DNA from: Bdellovibrionales bacterium
Lineage (GTDB): Bacteria > Bdellovibrionota > Bacteriovoracia > Bacteriovoracales > Bacteriovoracaceae
Length of the DNA stretch: 64,000 bases
Reading direction: 5' to 3'
Assembly: GCA_018646675.1 (NCBI GenBank)
Contig: JABGUH010000024.1
Span: 62,001-126,000 of the forward strand
The notes beneath the pieces are model-generated. The model saw nothing but the letters and a program-made list of their open reading frames with translations, ran no database searches and had not been told where the DNA came from. Positions 44,415 to 53,953 of this stretch are shown here, piece after piece; position 1 is the first letter of the stretch; each line of letters starts with the position of its first letter. The position numbers were made by a program, and so were the translations under genes.

Positions 44415-45793
44415 GAGTACACTTTATTGGTATTGGGGGAATCGGCATGAGTGGTATTGCCGAAATTTTACTCTCTCTTGGTTTTAGGGTGCAGGGATCA
44501 GATAATTCACGTTCAGCCAACGTTGAGCGCTTGATATCCTTGGGAGCGGAGGTGCATATTGGACACGCCAAGGAGAATATTGGTGAAGCCACTGTTGTTA
44601 CCTATAGCTCAGCGATAAAGGATGATAATCCTGAATTGGTCGCTGCTCAACAGAAAAGCCTTCCACTAATGCGTCGGGCGGAGATGTTGGCAGAGTTAAT
44701 GCGTTTAAAAAAGGGGTTGGCGATTGCAGGTACCCACGGCAAGACCACGACCACTAGTATTCTGGCCACAATTTTTCAGGAGAGTCAGCTAGATCCAACA
44801 TATATTATTGGTGGAATTGTCTCCAATCTGAAAGGGCACGCCAAGGTTGGCAAAGGTGAATATTTGATTGCCGAGGCAGATGAATCAGATGGATCTTTTT
44901 TGCTATTAAACCCCATTATGTCTGTTATCACCAATATTGATAACGACCACTTGGATCACTATGGTAGTGAGAGTAAGTTGGAGGAGGCGTTTATCCGATT
45001 TGCTAATAGGGTTCCATTTTATGGTTATTGTGCCCTTAATATCCATGATTCACGATTGATGGGAATGCGTCACAGTATTAAAAAGCAGTATATAACTTTT
45101 GGCATAGGTACTGTTGATGGTCAGACTCCAGACTATATGGCAAAAATTATAAATTCTTATTTAGGAGAGACAACTTTCGAAATACATTTCGATGGTAAAA
45201 AAGTTGGAGCAGCAACACTTAATCTTCCAGGAGAGCATAATATTTTAAATGCGATGGGAGCAATCGCCCTTTCGCACAAAATGGGACTAGGGTTCGATCA
45301 AATTTCGAATGCTCTATCTAAATTTGCTGGCGTGGGGCGCAGATTTCAGCGAATTTATAGCGATGATCGTCTAGACGTGATTGATGACTATGCCCACCAT
45401 CCAACCGCCATAAGCAGCACTTTAGAGGCAATTGCTGCAGTAAAAGGTGAGGCGACTGTTGTGGTGGTTTTTGAGCCACATCGCTACACCAGAACTAGGG
45501 ATTGTTGGGATAAGTTTTTTCACTGCTTTAACCATGCTGATAAACTTTATATCTCGCCAATTTATGCGGCCAGTGAGCCGGTGATTAGTGGTATAAATTC
45601 AGAGCGGTTGGCACTTGATCTGAATCGAATTCACCCCCATTTTGTAAACTGTTTAGAGGGATTAGATGACCTTGATAAGTTAATTGCCAGTGAATTGGAG
45701 CAAAGTGATCGGGTAATTTTGGTAACCCTTGGGGCCGGATCGATAGGCCTAAGAGGAAAAGAGGCAGTAGAAAGGTGGAGTGGTGGAGCTTAG
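44390..45793 (+). CDS. murC: UDP-N-acetylmuramate-L-alanine ligase MurC
   Basis: Encodes 467 residues. Motifs are VHFIGIGGIGMSGIAEIL at the N-terminus, the canonical ATP loop AGTHGKTTTTS (about 109-119), EADESDGSF, NIDNDHLDHYG and DDYAHHPTAI. It adds L-Ala to UDP-MurNAc. In contrast to the neighbouring MurD, all catalytic residues are standard. The start lies within the 3' end of ftsW; GAGGAA supplies the ribosome binding site. It overlaps murB by 14 bases. Confidence 0.96.
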   Translation: MFTRSKNVRVHFIGIGGIGMSGIAEILLSLGFRVQGSDNSRSANVERLISLGAEVHIGHAKENIGEATVVTYSSAIKDDNPELVAAQQKSLPLMRRAEMLAELMRLKKGLAIAGTHGKTTTTSILATIFQESQLDPTYIIGGIVSNLKGHAKVGKGEYLIAEADESDGSFLLLNPIMSVITNIDNDHLDHYGSESKLEEAFIRFANRVPFYGYCALNIHDSRLMGMRHSIKKQYITFGIGTVDGQTPDYMAKIINSYLGETTFEIHFDGKKVGAATLNLPGEHNILNAMGAIALSHKMGLGFDQISNALSKFAGVGRRFQRIYSDDRLDVIDDYAHHPTAISSTLEAIAAVKGEATVVVVFEPHRYTRTRDCWDKFFHCFNHADKLYISPIYAASEPVISGINSERLALDLNRIHPHFVNCLEGLDDLDKLIASELEQSDRVILVTLGAGSIGLRGKEAVERWSGGA

Positions 45794-46682
45794 TAGCATA
45801 TTTTCATCCATCACCGATGTTGAGTTTGGGGAGCAGGTTGATCTGACCAGCTATTCGACATTTAAGCTTAAAGCGCGTGGTGACCTACTAATCGTAAAAT
45901 CGCTGCCCGCTCTGCAGAAGAGTGTTGAGGCTTTGACTAAGCATCAGACTCCCTACACGGTTTTGGGGTTAGGGGCAAATCAGATCATCAAGAGTCAACC
46001 AGACTCTCTCTATTTAAAATTGGAGCTACCACTTGCTTCAGATATTCTGGCCAAGTGCCAGAGTAGTTATCTGCTACCTGCATCGATACTGTTAAACCAG
46101 TTAACATCTCATGCCATTAAGTATGGACTGAAGGGATGGGAGGTCTTTACTGGTATTCCGGCGACGTTGGGGGGAGCGGTGTGTATGAATGCTGGAACCT
46201 CGTTAGGGGAGATAGCATCGTTAGTTAAAAAGGTCTATATTGTTAAGAGTAGTGGCGAGTTATATGAATTGGAAGTGAAGCCCGAACATTTTGAGTACCG
46301 TTCAAACCTATTCTTATCCCAGGGAGATGTTATCTACGCCGTTGAAATGATCCATAATGGAGAAGATGCAAAAATTTCAGATCTGATTAAAGAGTATCTG
46401 CAAAATAGAAGAGCCTCTCAGCCATTAGATAAACGAACCTGTGGTTGTATTTTTAAGAACTATATTGTCGAAGAGAAGACTTGTCGTGCTGGGCATTATA
46501 TTGATATAGTTGGACTGAAGGGACTTACATTTGATGGAATGCGGGTAAGTCCGGTCCATGGCAATTTCTTTGAAAATGTTGATGGGGCGACGGATCGTGA
46601 TGTCATGGCCTTGATTAATATGGTTAGAGATGAGCTAAAACTACAATTTGGTGTGGAGTTTGAAAAAGAGGTTAAGCTTTAA
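45780..46682 (+). CDS. murB: UDP-N-acetylenolpyruvoylglucosamine reductase MurB
   Basis: Encodes 300 residues from tandem GTG codons with GGTGGA upstream. The FAD-binding domain has VLGLGANQII and GWEVFTGIPATLGGAVCMNAG; the segment YRSNLF and a short C-terminal domain without the YFLK insertion indicate a type II MurB. At the position of the proton-donating Ser of E. coli MurB (GSFFKNP) the sequence is GCIFKNY, so a Cys may take that part. It reduces the enolpyruvyl group to form UDP-MurNAc. Confidence 0.92.
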   Translation: MVELSSIFSSITDVEFGEQVDLTSYSTFKLKARGDLLIVKSLPALQKSVEALTKHQTPYTVLGLGANQIIKSQPDSLYLKLELPLASDILAKCQSSYLLPASILLNQLTSHAIKYGLKGWEVFTGIPATLGGAVCMNAGTSLGEIASLVKKVYIVKSSGELYELEVKPEHFEYRSNLFLSQGDVIYAVEMIHNGEDAKISDLIKEYLQNRRASQPLDKRTCGCIFKNYIVEEKTCRAGHYIDIVGLKGLTFDGMRVSPVHGNFFENVDGATDRDVMALINMVRDELKLQFGVEFEKEVKL

Positions 46683-47478
46683 AATCAACTCTCGGTTAAT
46701 TTGCCTAGACATTAGGTCGGTAAAACTTCTAGTGCCGGCCATCTTTATCATAATCTTACTAGGTATGATCTCTCCGGCGATGACTTCTGTCTCTCCCCAG
46801 GAGAGTAAGCCGGTCCACTATCGTACAACTTTTGGCAGCTGTCCTTCCCGTACTGCTGGTAATTTAACCTTGAAATTAGTTAAGGTCTTTGAGGAGACGC
46901 GAGGACTGCAAGATGTCAAAAGAATGATTATTTCAGATAATTTAAAGGATAAATTTTTTATTTCTGATTATAAAATTTCATATGACCCAATTAAAAATTT
47001 TCTACAATTTGAGTTTAACTGTCCATCTCCCCTAATGAAGGTCCAGGTCTATCGAGATGGCAGTAGTGAATATAACGAAGCGATTTTAGTCGAAAGTGGA
47101 GAGTTATTTGACCCCACTTATGAACAGCTACTACGAAGGGAGAAAAAACTAAATTATGACCTGCCATTTCTGGCACTTCCCGTTGGTGAGATGCAGGCAG
47201 AGATTCAGAGCAGTATTACTAAATTAGTCCGAGATTTAAATGTAAAATTTCGTAAGAAAATTGCTGAGGTCATCGTAAGTGAAGAGAAAGAGTTGATTAT
47301 CATTATGTCTCTTTCAGGCCATCCATCCAGCATATTTATGGGAAGTTCTGATTGGAGTGAAAAGTTGGGCAAGCTACAAAAAATTGTTAAATATATGGAA
47401 TCTAAGAAGAAAATCCCTGCAATTATTAACCTGACCAATGCCAAAAAAGTAGTTGTCAAGTTTAATGACAAGCCCTAA
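46648..47478 (+). CDS. ftsQ: FtsQ-like cell division protein
   Basis: Encodes up to 276 residues; TTG (46648), GTG (46651) and TTG (46660) are all possible starts and each overlaps murB. One transmembrane segment lies at about 27-45. The periplasmic part ends INLTNAKKVVVKF, which matches the C-terminal strand of the FtsQ/DivIB beta domain. Similarity is otherwise weak, and the POTRA segment is not evident by eye. Position between murB and ftsA supports FtsQ, the scaffold that recruits FtsL and FtsB. Confidence 0.7.
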   Translation: MVWSLKKRLSFKINSRLICLDIRSVKLLVPAIFIIILLGMISPAMTSVSPQESKPVHYRTTFGSCPSRTAGNLTLKLVKVFEETRGLQDVKRMIISDNLKDKFFISDYKISYDPIKNFLQFEFNCPSPLMKVQVYRDGSSEYNEAILVESGELFDPTYEQLLRREKKLNYDLPFLALPVGEMQAEIQSSITKLVRDLNVKFRKKIAEVIVSEEKELIIIMSLSGHPSSIFMGSSDWSEKLGKLQKIVKYMESKKKIPAIINLTNAKKVVVKFNDKP

Positions 47479-47570
47479 TATTTAATAAAGGATATACTGG
47501 ATGCGGTGTATCGTTACTAATAATGTATTGAGCAACAGAACGATTCTGTGTTTGGTGAGAAGGGACTCTC

Positions 47571-48809
47571 ATGAGCAAAAAAAACATTATTGTCGGTTTA
47601 GACATTGGCACTACTAAGGTTTGTACTCTGATCGCATCTTGCGATCAAAATGGCGAAACAGAGATTATTGGAATTGGAAATCACGCTAGTTCTGGTTTGA
47701 AAAAAGGTACCGTCATTAACATCGACAAGACCGTCAACTCAATTAGATCATCACTTAATGAAGCTCGCCTGATGGCCGGAGTAGAGGTTAATAGTGCCTC
47801 GGTAGGTATTGCGGGCAATCATATCTATAGTTTCAATAGCTCTGGAGTGGTGGCAATTAGGGGTGAAGAGGTTGATGAGGAAGATGTTGAACGGGTACTG
47901 GAAGCAGCAAAGGCAGTTGTAATTCCATCCGATCGTGAAGTACTACATGTTATTCCTCAAGAGTATCGAGTGGACAATACTACAGAGATCAAAAATCCTG
48001 TGGGTATGTGTGGCACTAGGCTGGAGGTAAGGGTTCATATTGTTACTGGATCATCCTCTCGAATTAGCAATCTACTAAAGTCAATCGATGCTGTCGGTAT
48101 TAATACCAGCAGTGTTACATTACAGCCAATTGCCTCCTCTGAAGCAGTTCTATCATCAGAGGAGAAGGATACCGGTGTGGTTTTAATTGATATTGGTGGT
48201 GGTACTACTGATATTGCAGTTTGGAAGGGTGGATCACTAGTTCACACCCAGGTAATTCCGGTCGGCGGCAATCATTTTACCAATGATTTGGCGGTTGCGC
48301 TCAAGGTCTCTCACGGAGAAGCAGAGCGGATTAAGGTTCAGCACGGTTGTGTATTAGCTGAAAAATTAAATCAGTCTGCTCATATTACGATTCAGGGAAT
48401 GGTCGGTACTAAGGAGCGTGAAGTTCAATTAGGAATGATCGCTGAGGTGCTAGGAGCTAGAGCTGAAGAGCTATTTACCACTGTTGCTGAGATAGTTGAA
48501 CAGCGCGGACTACTTGATGACCTAACTGGTGGTTATATTTTGACCGGAGGTGGAGCATTAATTAGTGGTCTGACTGAGCTGGGAGAGTATGTGCTGACCA
48601 AACCGACCAAAATTGGCTATCCAATGCCTTTTGGAGGTATGACGAATCTAATGCAAAATCCAAAATTTTCTACTGCATTGGGATTGTTGGCAACATCTAC
48701 ATTAAATGAGGCTATTTATTTAAATGATGAGAAGAGATCTCATGATCAGGGCGATTTGATACGTAAGTTGGGAGACTCGCTACGCTCGGCTTTTCAGGAA
48801 ATTTTTTAA
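47571..48809 (+). CDS. ftsA: Cell division protein FtsA
   Basis: Encodes 412 residues of the actin fold. [16 protein letters not shown] is the phosphate-1 motif, [16 protein letters not shown] the phosphate-2 motif, and [13 protein letters not shown] the adenosine motif. The C-terminus ([17 protein letters not shown]) is the amphipathic membrane-targeting helix. FtsA tethers FtsZ to the membrane. A 92-bp gap upstream holds a small hairpin (ACAGAA / TTCTGT, 47535-47549). Confidence 0.96.
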   Translation: MSKKNIIVGLDIGTTKVCTLIASCDQNGETEIIGIGNHASSGLKKGTVINIDKTVNSIRSSLNEARLMAGVEVNSASVGIAGNHIYSFNSSGVVAIRGEEVDEEDVERVLEAAKAVVIPSDREVLHVIPQEYRVDNTTEIKNPVGMCGTRLEVRVHIVTGSSSRISNLLKSIDAVGINTSSVTLQPIASSEAVLSSEEKDTGVVLIDIGGGTTDIAVWKGGSLVHTQVIPVGGNHFTNDLAVALKVSHGEAERIKVQHGCVLAEKLNQSAHITIQGMVGTKEREVQLGMIAEVLGARAEELFTTVAEIVEQRGLLDDLTGGYILTGGGALISGLTELGEYVLTKPTKIGYPMPFGGMTNLMQNPKFSTALGLLATSTLNEAIYLNDEKRSHDQGDLIRKLGDSLRSAFQEIF

Positions 48810-48837
48810 AAGTAATTATGAATTCGGGAGGATTTTA

Positions 48838-50349
48838 ATGTTCGAAATATCTGAAGATGGATTAGAGGCAAGTTTAGGAGCAAATATTTTGGTAATTGGA
48901 GTTGGCGGCGGAGGGTGTAATGCCGTTAATACAATGATTAAATCAGGATTAACTGGCGTTAATTATGTTGTCGCCAATACTGACGCTCAAGCTTTGAATG
49001 CTAGTCTGGCTGAGACCAAGATTCAGATGGGAGCGGAGATTACGAAAGGACTAGGGGCCGGAGCAAATCCTGAGATTGGACGGAAAGCGGCGCTTGATGA
49101 ATATGAGCGGTTAAGCGAAGTGATTCAGGGAGCTGATATGATCTTCGTTACCGGTGGAATGGGAGGAGGAACCGGGACGGGAGCTGCTCCAGTAATTGCT
49201 AAACTTGCTAAAGAGCTTGGAGTTCTGGCGGTTGGGGTTGTGACCAAACCATTTCTATTTGAAGGGAAGAAGAGGGCACGACAAGCTGCAGAAGGGATAG
49301 CGAACCTAGAGGAGATCGTTGACTCCTTAATCACTATTCCTAATCAGAAACTCCTACATATCGCTGGTGAGGATCTATCTCTAATCGAAACATTTAAGAA
49401 GGCAGATGAAGTTCTATTAAATGCAGTTCAAGGCATCTCTGATTTAATAAATAATACTGGCCATATTAATGCCGATTTCGCCGATGTTGCTACAGTAATG
49501 AGTAATAAGGGGCTCTCTTTAATGGGTACAGGAACATCTTGCGGAGATGACCGGGCGATCAGAGCAGCAGCGGAGGCAATTAGCTCTCCATTGTTGGAAG
49601 ATATTACTATCGACGGAGCAACAGGAATTATTATCAATATTACCGGTAGTGAAAATCTTACAATGCATGAGACGAACGCAGCAGTTACCCTAATCATGGA
49701 AGCGGCTGATGAAGATGCAGAGATTATTTTTGGAACAGTTATTGACGATAATATGGAAGATGACGTCAAGGTAACTGTAATTGCGACTGGCTTACATGGC
49801 TTAGAGCGGGCAACCGGTAGAAATTTACCTCAAGCAACCGCAAAACTTGAGACTAATAGTGTAATGACACCTGCTGTTGCACCGATAGCGCCAATGACCA
49901 ATTCAGGAGCTGAGATCACTGAGCAACAAAGTTCAAATAGTGGATTTGATTTTGATAGCTCTTCTGATTATGGGCATGAGGATAATGATGAGTCTAGCAT
50001 CACCACTTCAGAAGAGGAGTGTAACGACTCCGCGGTCTCCACGAATAGTGTTGCTGATAGACTGGGAAAAACATCCACCCTCGTTCAGTCAATTCAAAAA
50101 GCAGCTAGTCGTTATGAGTCTTTAAAAGATTCTAATGCTGCTGATGAGAGTGAAGTAGAACAAGAGCAAGCGACGACTATGCGTAAACCAGAGCGTCAGA
50201 TAGTGGCGAGTACTCCTAGTGGCAAACGAGAGAAGTCGATTGCAGAAAAACTGGGATTTATCAACTTTGAAGAGGATGAGTTTGATGCTCCTAGCTACCT
50301 ACGACGGGATGGGCGCACTAGTGATGGTCATCATCCCTCAAATCATTAA
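48838..50349 (+). CDS. ftsZ: Cell division protein FtsZ with long C-terminal linker
   Basis: Encodes 503 residues, over 100 more than E. coli FtsZ. The GTPase core (to about 325) has [13 protein letters not shown], the tubulin signature [13 protein letters not shown] and the T7 loop NADFADV. A Ser/Glu/Asn-rich linker of about 150 residues follows. The conserved C-terminal peptide that binds FtsA appears as [11 protein letters not shown], then a further 13 polar residues. GGGAGG precedes the ATG. It ends the cluster, convergent with rnj. Confidence 0.96.
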   Translation: MFEISEDGLEASLGANILVIGVGGGGCNAVNTMIKSGLTGVNYVVANTDAQALNASLAETKIQMGAEITKGLGAGANPEIGRKAALDEYERLSEVIQGADMIFVTGGMGGGTGTGAAPVIAKLAKELGVLAVGVVTKPFLFEGKKRARQAAEGIANLEEIVDSLITIPNQKLLHIAGEDLSLIETFKKADEVLLNAVQGISDLINNTGHINADFADVATVMSNKGLSLMGTGTSCGDDRAIRAAAEAISSPLLEDITIDGATGIIINITGSENLTMHETNAAVTLIMEAADEDAEIIFGTVIDDNMEDDVKVTVIATGLHGLERATGRNLPQATAKLETNSVMTPAVAPIAPMTNSGAEITEQQSSNSGFDFDSSSDYGHEDNDESSITTSEEECNDSAVSTNSVADRLGKTSTLVQSIQKAASRYESLKDSNAADESEVEQEQATTMRKPERQIVASTPSGKREKSIAEKLGFINFEEDEFDAPSYLRRDGRTSDGHHPSNH

Positions 50350-50375
50350 ATTCTGCTTGTAGAATAATCCGTTTA

Positions 50376-52016
50376 TCAAGTTAGGTGAATAAAGGTTTGT
50401 GGCTTATATCCAGTGATATTGGCCACAAATTTTCTAACGGCAATTCGAATGGTTTCAGCTTTTTTGTCTGCATCTTTATTCTTCTCTTCTTGGGCCACTC
50501 TGATAATAACTCTTTCGATTGATTCTATTTTGTCATGTATCTCTTGAGGAAGACCGATTAGATCTGATTTGATCTTCCAGCTATTCACTGCCCCTTGATG
50601 ATTGGCCAGAGAGATAAAAATAGCACCATTGGTCGCAATTTTTCTGCGCTGGTTAACCATGGTGCGCTCGATCGGTAGATCTTTTCCATGAATTAGTATT
50701 GGTTGAGGAGGTGCTGGTTCTCTATCGATAGTGATATTTAATTGTTGATCAATCTCTATTTGATCAAAATTGTAAATAAGGTGAGATGTTGATTCAGGGC
50801 AGTGTTGAATGAAAAATCTATGATGAAGATGTAGGTGTCTAACCTCTCCATGGATTGGAATAAAGTCAGTTGGCATTACTGCTTGGTAGAGGGAAAGTAA
50901 ATCCTGATTTGATGGGTGTCCTGAGGCGTGAACGGTGGCATCCATTTCCGTTATCACTTCTGCACCCGCTTGATATATTTGATTGATTAGCATCGAGATA
51001 CGTTTCTCATTGCCAGGAATTGCCTTAGAGCTAAATAGAAAGACATCATGTGGTGATGGTTTAAATATTTTATCACCACCGGTTACAATTCGGCGTAAAG
51101 CGCTGCGAAAGTCTCCTTGGCAGCCAGCAACGAGTACAACAATATTGGTATCACTGGCCTTGGTGTTATCATAATCCTGGTAAATTCCATCGAATCCCTC
51201 TAGTAGGTCGCGCTCATATGCTGCATCGACATATCTTTTTAGAGATCTGCCTGCTAGCACCAATCTTCTACCTGCCTGTTGACAGCAGTGGATGATATTT
51301 TGCACCCGTTGGACATTTGATGAGAATAGAGTGATAAAAATTCGCTTATCTTTTTGCGATACGATGCGAGTGAACTCTGGAATTAGGTCTGATTCAGATA
51401 GAGATGCTTCTTGGGATGAGATATTTGTACTATCGGCCATCAATAGTCTCTTGGCCGCTGGAGACATTAATGATGATACTCGCTCAAGGTTGATTGCAGG
51501 TTCAAATTTTGATTTAGTATCATATTTGAAATCAGAGATAAAAAATAGTGAGAGTTGATTCTGGGTATCTTTGATAATGAGTCCATAGCTATCTGGGATA
51601 GAGTGATTAACCGGGATGGTGTGAATCTCAAAATTGTCAAATGGAATGATCGTGTTATGTTTGTAGATGGTAATAGGATGAGTGAGATTACGATAAGCCA
51701 ATTTCTCACGAATTAGAACAGATGCAAACCCTGGGGCCCACACTCTTATCTTGGGGAAGGCTTGGAGCAGATGGAAAACAGCTCCAATATGATCCTCATG
51801 GCCATGGGTGATTATTAAATCACTAACTTCATCCAACAAAGAGTAGTCAGGAATCAAATAGTTGAGATCAAATAGGTCATCTTGAGGAAAGAGAATACCA
51901 CAGTCGACCATTACCCGATGGTTAGGCGTGGAGAAAATCGTAGAGTTGGAACCGATCTGGCCTAACCCGCCAATTGGCTGAATTGAGAGAGTTGTTTTAT
52001 TTATCTTTGTCGTCAT
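50376..52016 (-). CDS. rnj: Ribonuclease J
   Basis: Encodes 546 residues from the ATG at 52016, chosen because it puts the GGLGQIG motif at residue 16 as in known RNase J. An in-frame ATG at 52040 is the alternative. Metallo-beta-lactamase motifs are ITHGHEDHIGAV and HSIPDSYGLII; the beta-CASP part has HASGHPSNQDL and IHGEVRHLHLHHRF. RNase J is a 5'-3' exonuclease and endonuclease of mRNA decay and rRNA maturation. There is no Shine-Dalgarno before either start. It is divergent from prmA across a long inverted repeat, which fits autoregulation but does not prove it. Confidence 0.93.
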   Translation of the reverse strand: MTTKINKTTLSIQPIGGLGQIGSNSTIFSTPNHRVMVDCGILFPQDDLFDLNYLIPDYSLLDEVSDLIITHGHEDHIGAVFHLLQAFPKIRVWAPGFASVLIREKLAYRNLTHPITIYKHNTIIPFDNFEIHTIPVNHSIPDSYGLIIKDTQNQLSLFFISDFKYDTKSKFEPAINLERVSSLMSPAAKRLLMADSTNISSQEASLSESDLIPEFTRIVSQKDKRIFITLFSSNVQRVQNIIHCCQQAGRRLVLAGRSLKRYVDAAYERDLLEGFDGIYQDYDNTKASDTNIVVLVAGCQGDFRSALRRIVTGGDKIFKPSPHDVFLFSSKAIPGNEKRISMLINQIYQAGAEVITEMDATVHASGHPSNQDLLSLYQAVMPTDFIPIHGEVRHLHLHHRFFIQHCPESTSHLIYNFDQIEIDQQLNITIDREPAPPQPILIHGKDLPIERTMVNQRRKIATNGAIFISLANHQGAVNSWKIKSDLIGLPQEIHDKIESIERVIIRVAQEEKNKDADKKAETIRIAVRKFVANITGYKPQTFIHLT

Positions 52017-52020
52017 ACGT

Positions 52021-52112
52021 TGCGTGATACTTTTTGGCATGGGTCGCGTTAATTGTCCATTAGATAATCTTATTAGACAATTGACGCAACCCATGTCAGA
52101 AAGTATCACGCA
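52021..52112. repeat. 37-bp inverted repeat between rnj and prmA
   Basis: Arms 52021-52057 and 52076-52112 match at 33 of 37 positions, with an 18-base spacer. The four mismatches are all transitions, so on each RNA strand most would still pair as G-U. The spacer and the inner arm ends give TTGTCC-N17-GACAAT on the plus strand (52053-52081) and a TTGTCT-N17-GACAAT on the minus strand, a mirrored promoter-like arrangement. The outer arms would then form the 5' leaders of both genes. Confidence 0.85.
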
Positions 52113-52141
52113 TCTAAACTCACCTAAACTAGGCCAAATGT

Positions 52142-53143
52142 ATGACAAAAAAATATACCGTGGTTAGACTGCAGTTGAAAAATGACTCAACGGCTAGTTT
52201 TGATTGGGACCAGCTAATTGCTTTGGCCACTCAAAACTATAACTGCCAGGGGGTCGTTGAGTTTGATCTTAAGGAGTCACAAATAGATGCAGTTCTTGGG
52301 GAAAGGGCATATGCGGGAGTCAATCTGCCCGCACCTGAGCGCGCAGAGTTGGAGCAGCAGGGTATTGCTCTAGATAGTGGCTTGCAGTTTTTCTTCTATC
52401 AAGAGCAGCATATTCAACACGCCAGTATTTTTTCTGACTATATTAACTCTAACCATTCTAATTTGCAGGTAAGTAGTCAACAGTCTGACTGGCAGGATTG
52501 GAACCAGGGGTTTCGAGATAACTTCAAGGCATTACAGATCTCCTCTGGAATAGAGGTAGTTCCTGCTTGGGAGCAGGGGGAGGATCGGGGCCGCGAAGTG
52601 GATCACTTCCGTATCTATATCAATCCAGGCATGGGTTTTGGAACTGGATCTCACGAAACAACAGCTCTTTGTCTTTATTACTTAGATCAAGTGATTCGAC
52701 AGCATCTTCAGCCGGGAGAGCCATGCCTCGATTTTGGCTGTGGTTCAGGTATCTTGGGCGTTGCGGCAATCGGGATGTGTGGATTGCATCTGGATTTTTG
52801 CGATATAGATCGAGAAGCGCTAGATAACTGTCAGCAGAATATCTTAATTAACTTTCCTCAACAGGACCTTAGTAATCACCGTCTGGTTGCAAGAGATCGT
52901 TTTAAGTTGGAGCACCCCTATAAAGTAGTATTTGCCAATATCCTTGAGAGTATTTTGTTAGAGGAGCGAGAACTGATTATTTCAGCGGTGTCCCCCGGAG
53001 GATTTTTAGTTCTTAGTGGGGTGCTTGAGGCACAAGTGGAGGGAGTCAAAGAGGCTTATATTAAGAGTGGTCAGCTTGAAATGGTGGATAGTAAAATTCG
53101 TGGAGAGTGGGGAGCACTGCTTTTGCAAAGGAGTCTTAGGTGA
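52142..53143 (+). CDS. prmA: Ribosomal protein L11 methyltransferase
   Basis: Encodes 333 residues. The SAM motif LDFGCGSGILGVAAIG (about 195-210), the preceding NPGMGFGTGSHETTALCL and the ANILESILL segment are diagnostic of PrmA, which trimethylates L11. The N-terminal 150 residues are a substrate-binding domain of typical size. No good Shine-Dalgarno precedes the ATG (TAGG only). Its end overlaps rsmE as GTGA. Confidence 0.92.
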   Translation: MTKKYTVVRLQLKNDSTASFDWDQLIALATQNYNCQGVVEFDLKESQIDAVLGERAYAGVNLPAPERAELEQQGIALDSGLQFFFYQEQHIQHASIFSDYINSNHSNLQVSSQQSDWQDWNQGFRDNFKALQISSGIEVVPAWEQGEDRGREVDHFRIYINPGMGFGTGSHETTALCLYYLDQVIRQHLQPGEPCLDFGCGSGILGVAAIGMCGLHLDFCDIDREALDNCQQNILINFPQQDLSNHRLVARDRFKLEHPYKVVFANILESILLEERELIISAVSPGGFLVLSGVLEAQVEGVKEAYIKSGQLEMVDSKIRGEWGALLLQRSLR

Positions 53144-53865
53144 GAGCGATACACTACCCAGAGTTAAAAGAGCGGCTAGGAGAACCTGTCGGAGCCACTA
53201 TAAACATAACCGGCACCTCGCTTTTTCATCTTCTTAAAGTGGTACGTCTTAAAATTGGAGAGATGGTTGTGCTGTTGGATGGGGATGGTGCAAGAGCTGT
53301 TGGCGATATTAAAAGCATAAGTAAAAGAGATATCTCTATTACTTTACAAAAGATCGAGATGGTCAAAGTCTCAACCCCGAGAATTGATTTGGCATTAGGG
53401 TTACCTAAAAAGCCGGCCCAACTAGATGCTATCCGGGCCGCGGTGGAGGTGGGTATCAATCGAATTATTCCTGTTACGACACAGTTTGCCTGGCCAGAAC
53501 TTGCTGATCGATCACGAATTGAGCGGGTTGTGGAGAGTGCGATGTTGCAGTCGAATAATCCAAATATTCCTGAAATTCTAGATCCGATCTCCTTTGATCA
53601 GCTTATTCAGGATTATTTTATAAATTACGATTCAGTTATAACTTTTACCTTAGATCATCAGCTAGGAGTAAAACGGCCAGATTTAAACCGTAAATCTGAA
53701 CAGATTTTATTGTTTATTGGACCGGAGGGGGGAGAGTCTCCTAGCGAAAAACAGCAGTTAGCTGATAACTCTAAAGTACAGCTTGTTAATCTTAACATGC
53801 CAATTCTTCGTAGTGAGACTGCGGTCTCTGTCGTTGCTGGTTATCTGCAAGGCCAAATAGCTTAA
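53140..53865 (+). CDS. rsmE: 16S rRNA (uracil-1498-N3)-methyltransferase RsmE
   Basis: Encodes 241 residues from a GTG that overlaps the prmA stop. The N-terminal PUA-like domain and the SPOUT domain with LLFIGPEGGES and LNMPILRSETAVSVVAGYL (trefoil knot and SAM site) identify RsmE. It methylates U1498 of 16S rRNA. The prmA-rsmE pairing is common in bacteria. Confidence 0.94.
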   Translation: MRAIHYPELKERLGEPVGATINITGTSLFHLLKVVRLKIGEMVVLLDGDGARAVGDIKSISKRDISITLQKIEMVKVSTPRIDLALGLPKKPAQLDAIRAAVEVGINRIIPVTTQFAWPELADRSRIERVVESAMLQSNNPNIPEILDPISFDQLIQDYFINYDSVITFTLDHQLGVKRPDLNRKSEQILLFIGPEGGESPSEKQQLADNSKVQLVNLNMPILRSETAVSVVAGYLQGQIA

Positions 53866-53953
53866 GATAATTAGTTGAGAGGATAGCTCTTTTATGAGAT
53901 AAAGAATTAAGCAGAGAGTTGATGCTATCTACTTAATATAAGGAGTATCCTTG

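Noticed and set aside
52017..52148. Extension of the RNase J frame through the inverted repeat to 52148
   Set aside because: The frame is open, but the motif GGLGQIG falls at the family position only when starting at 52016, and the added residues look like no RNase J N-terminus.
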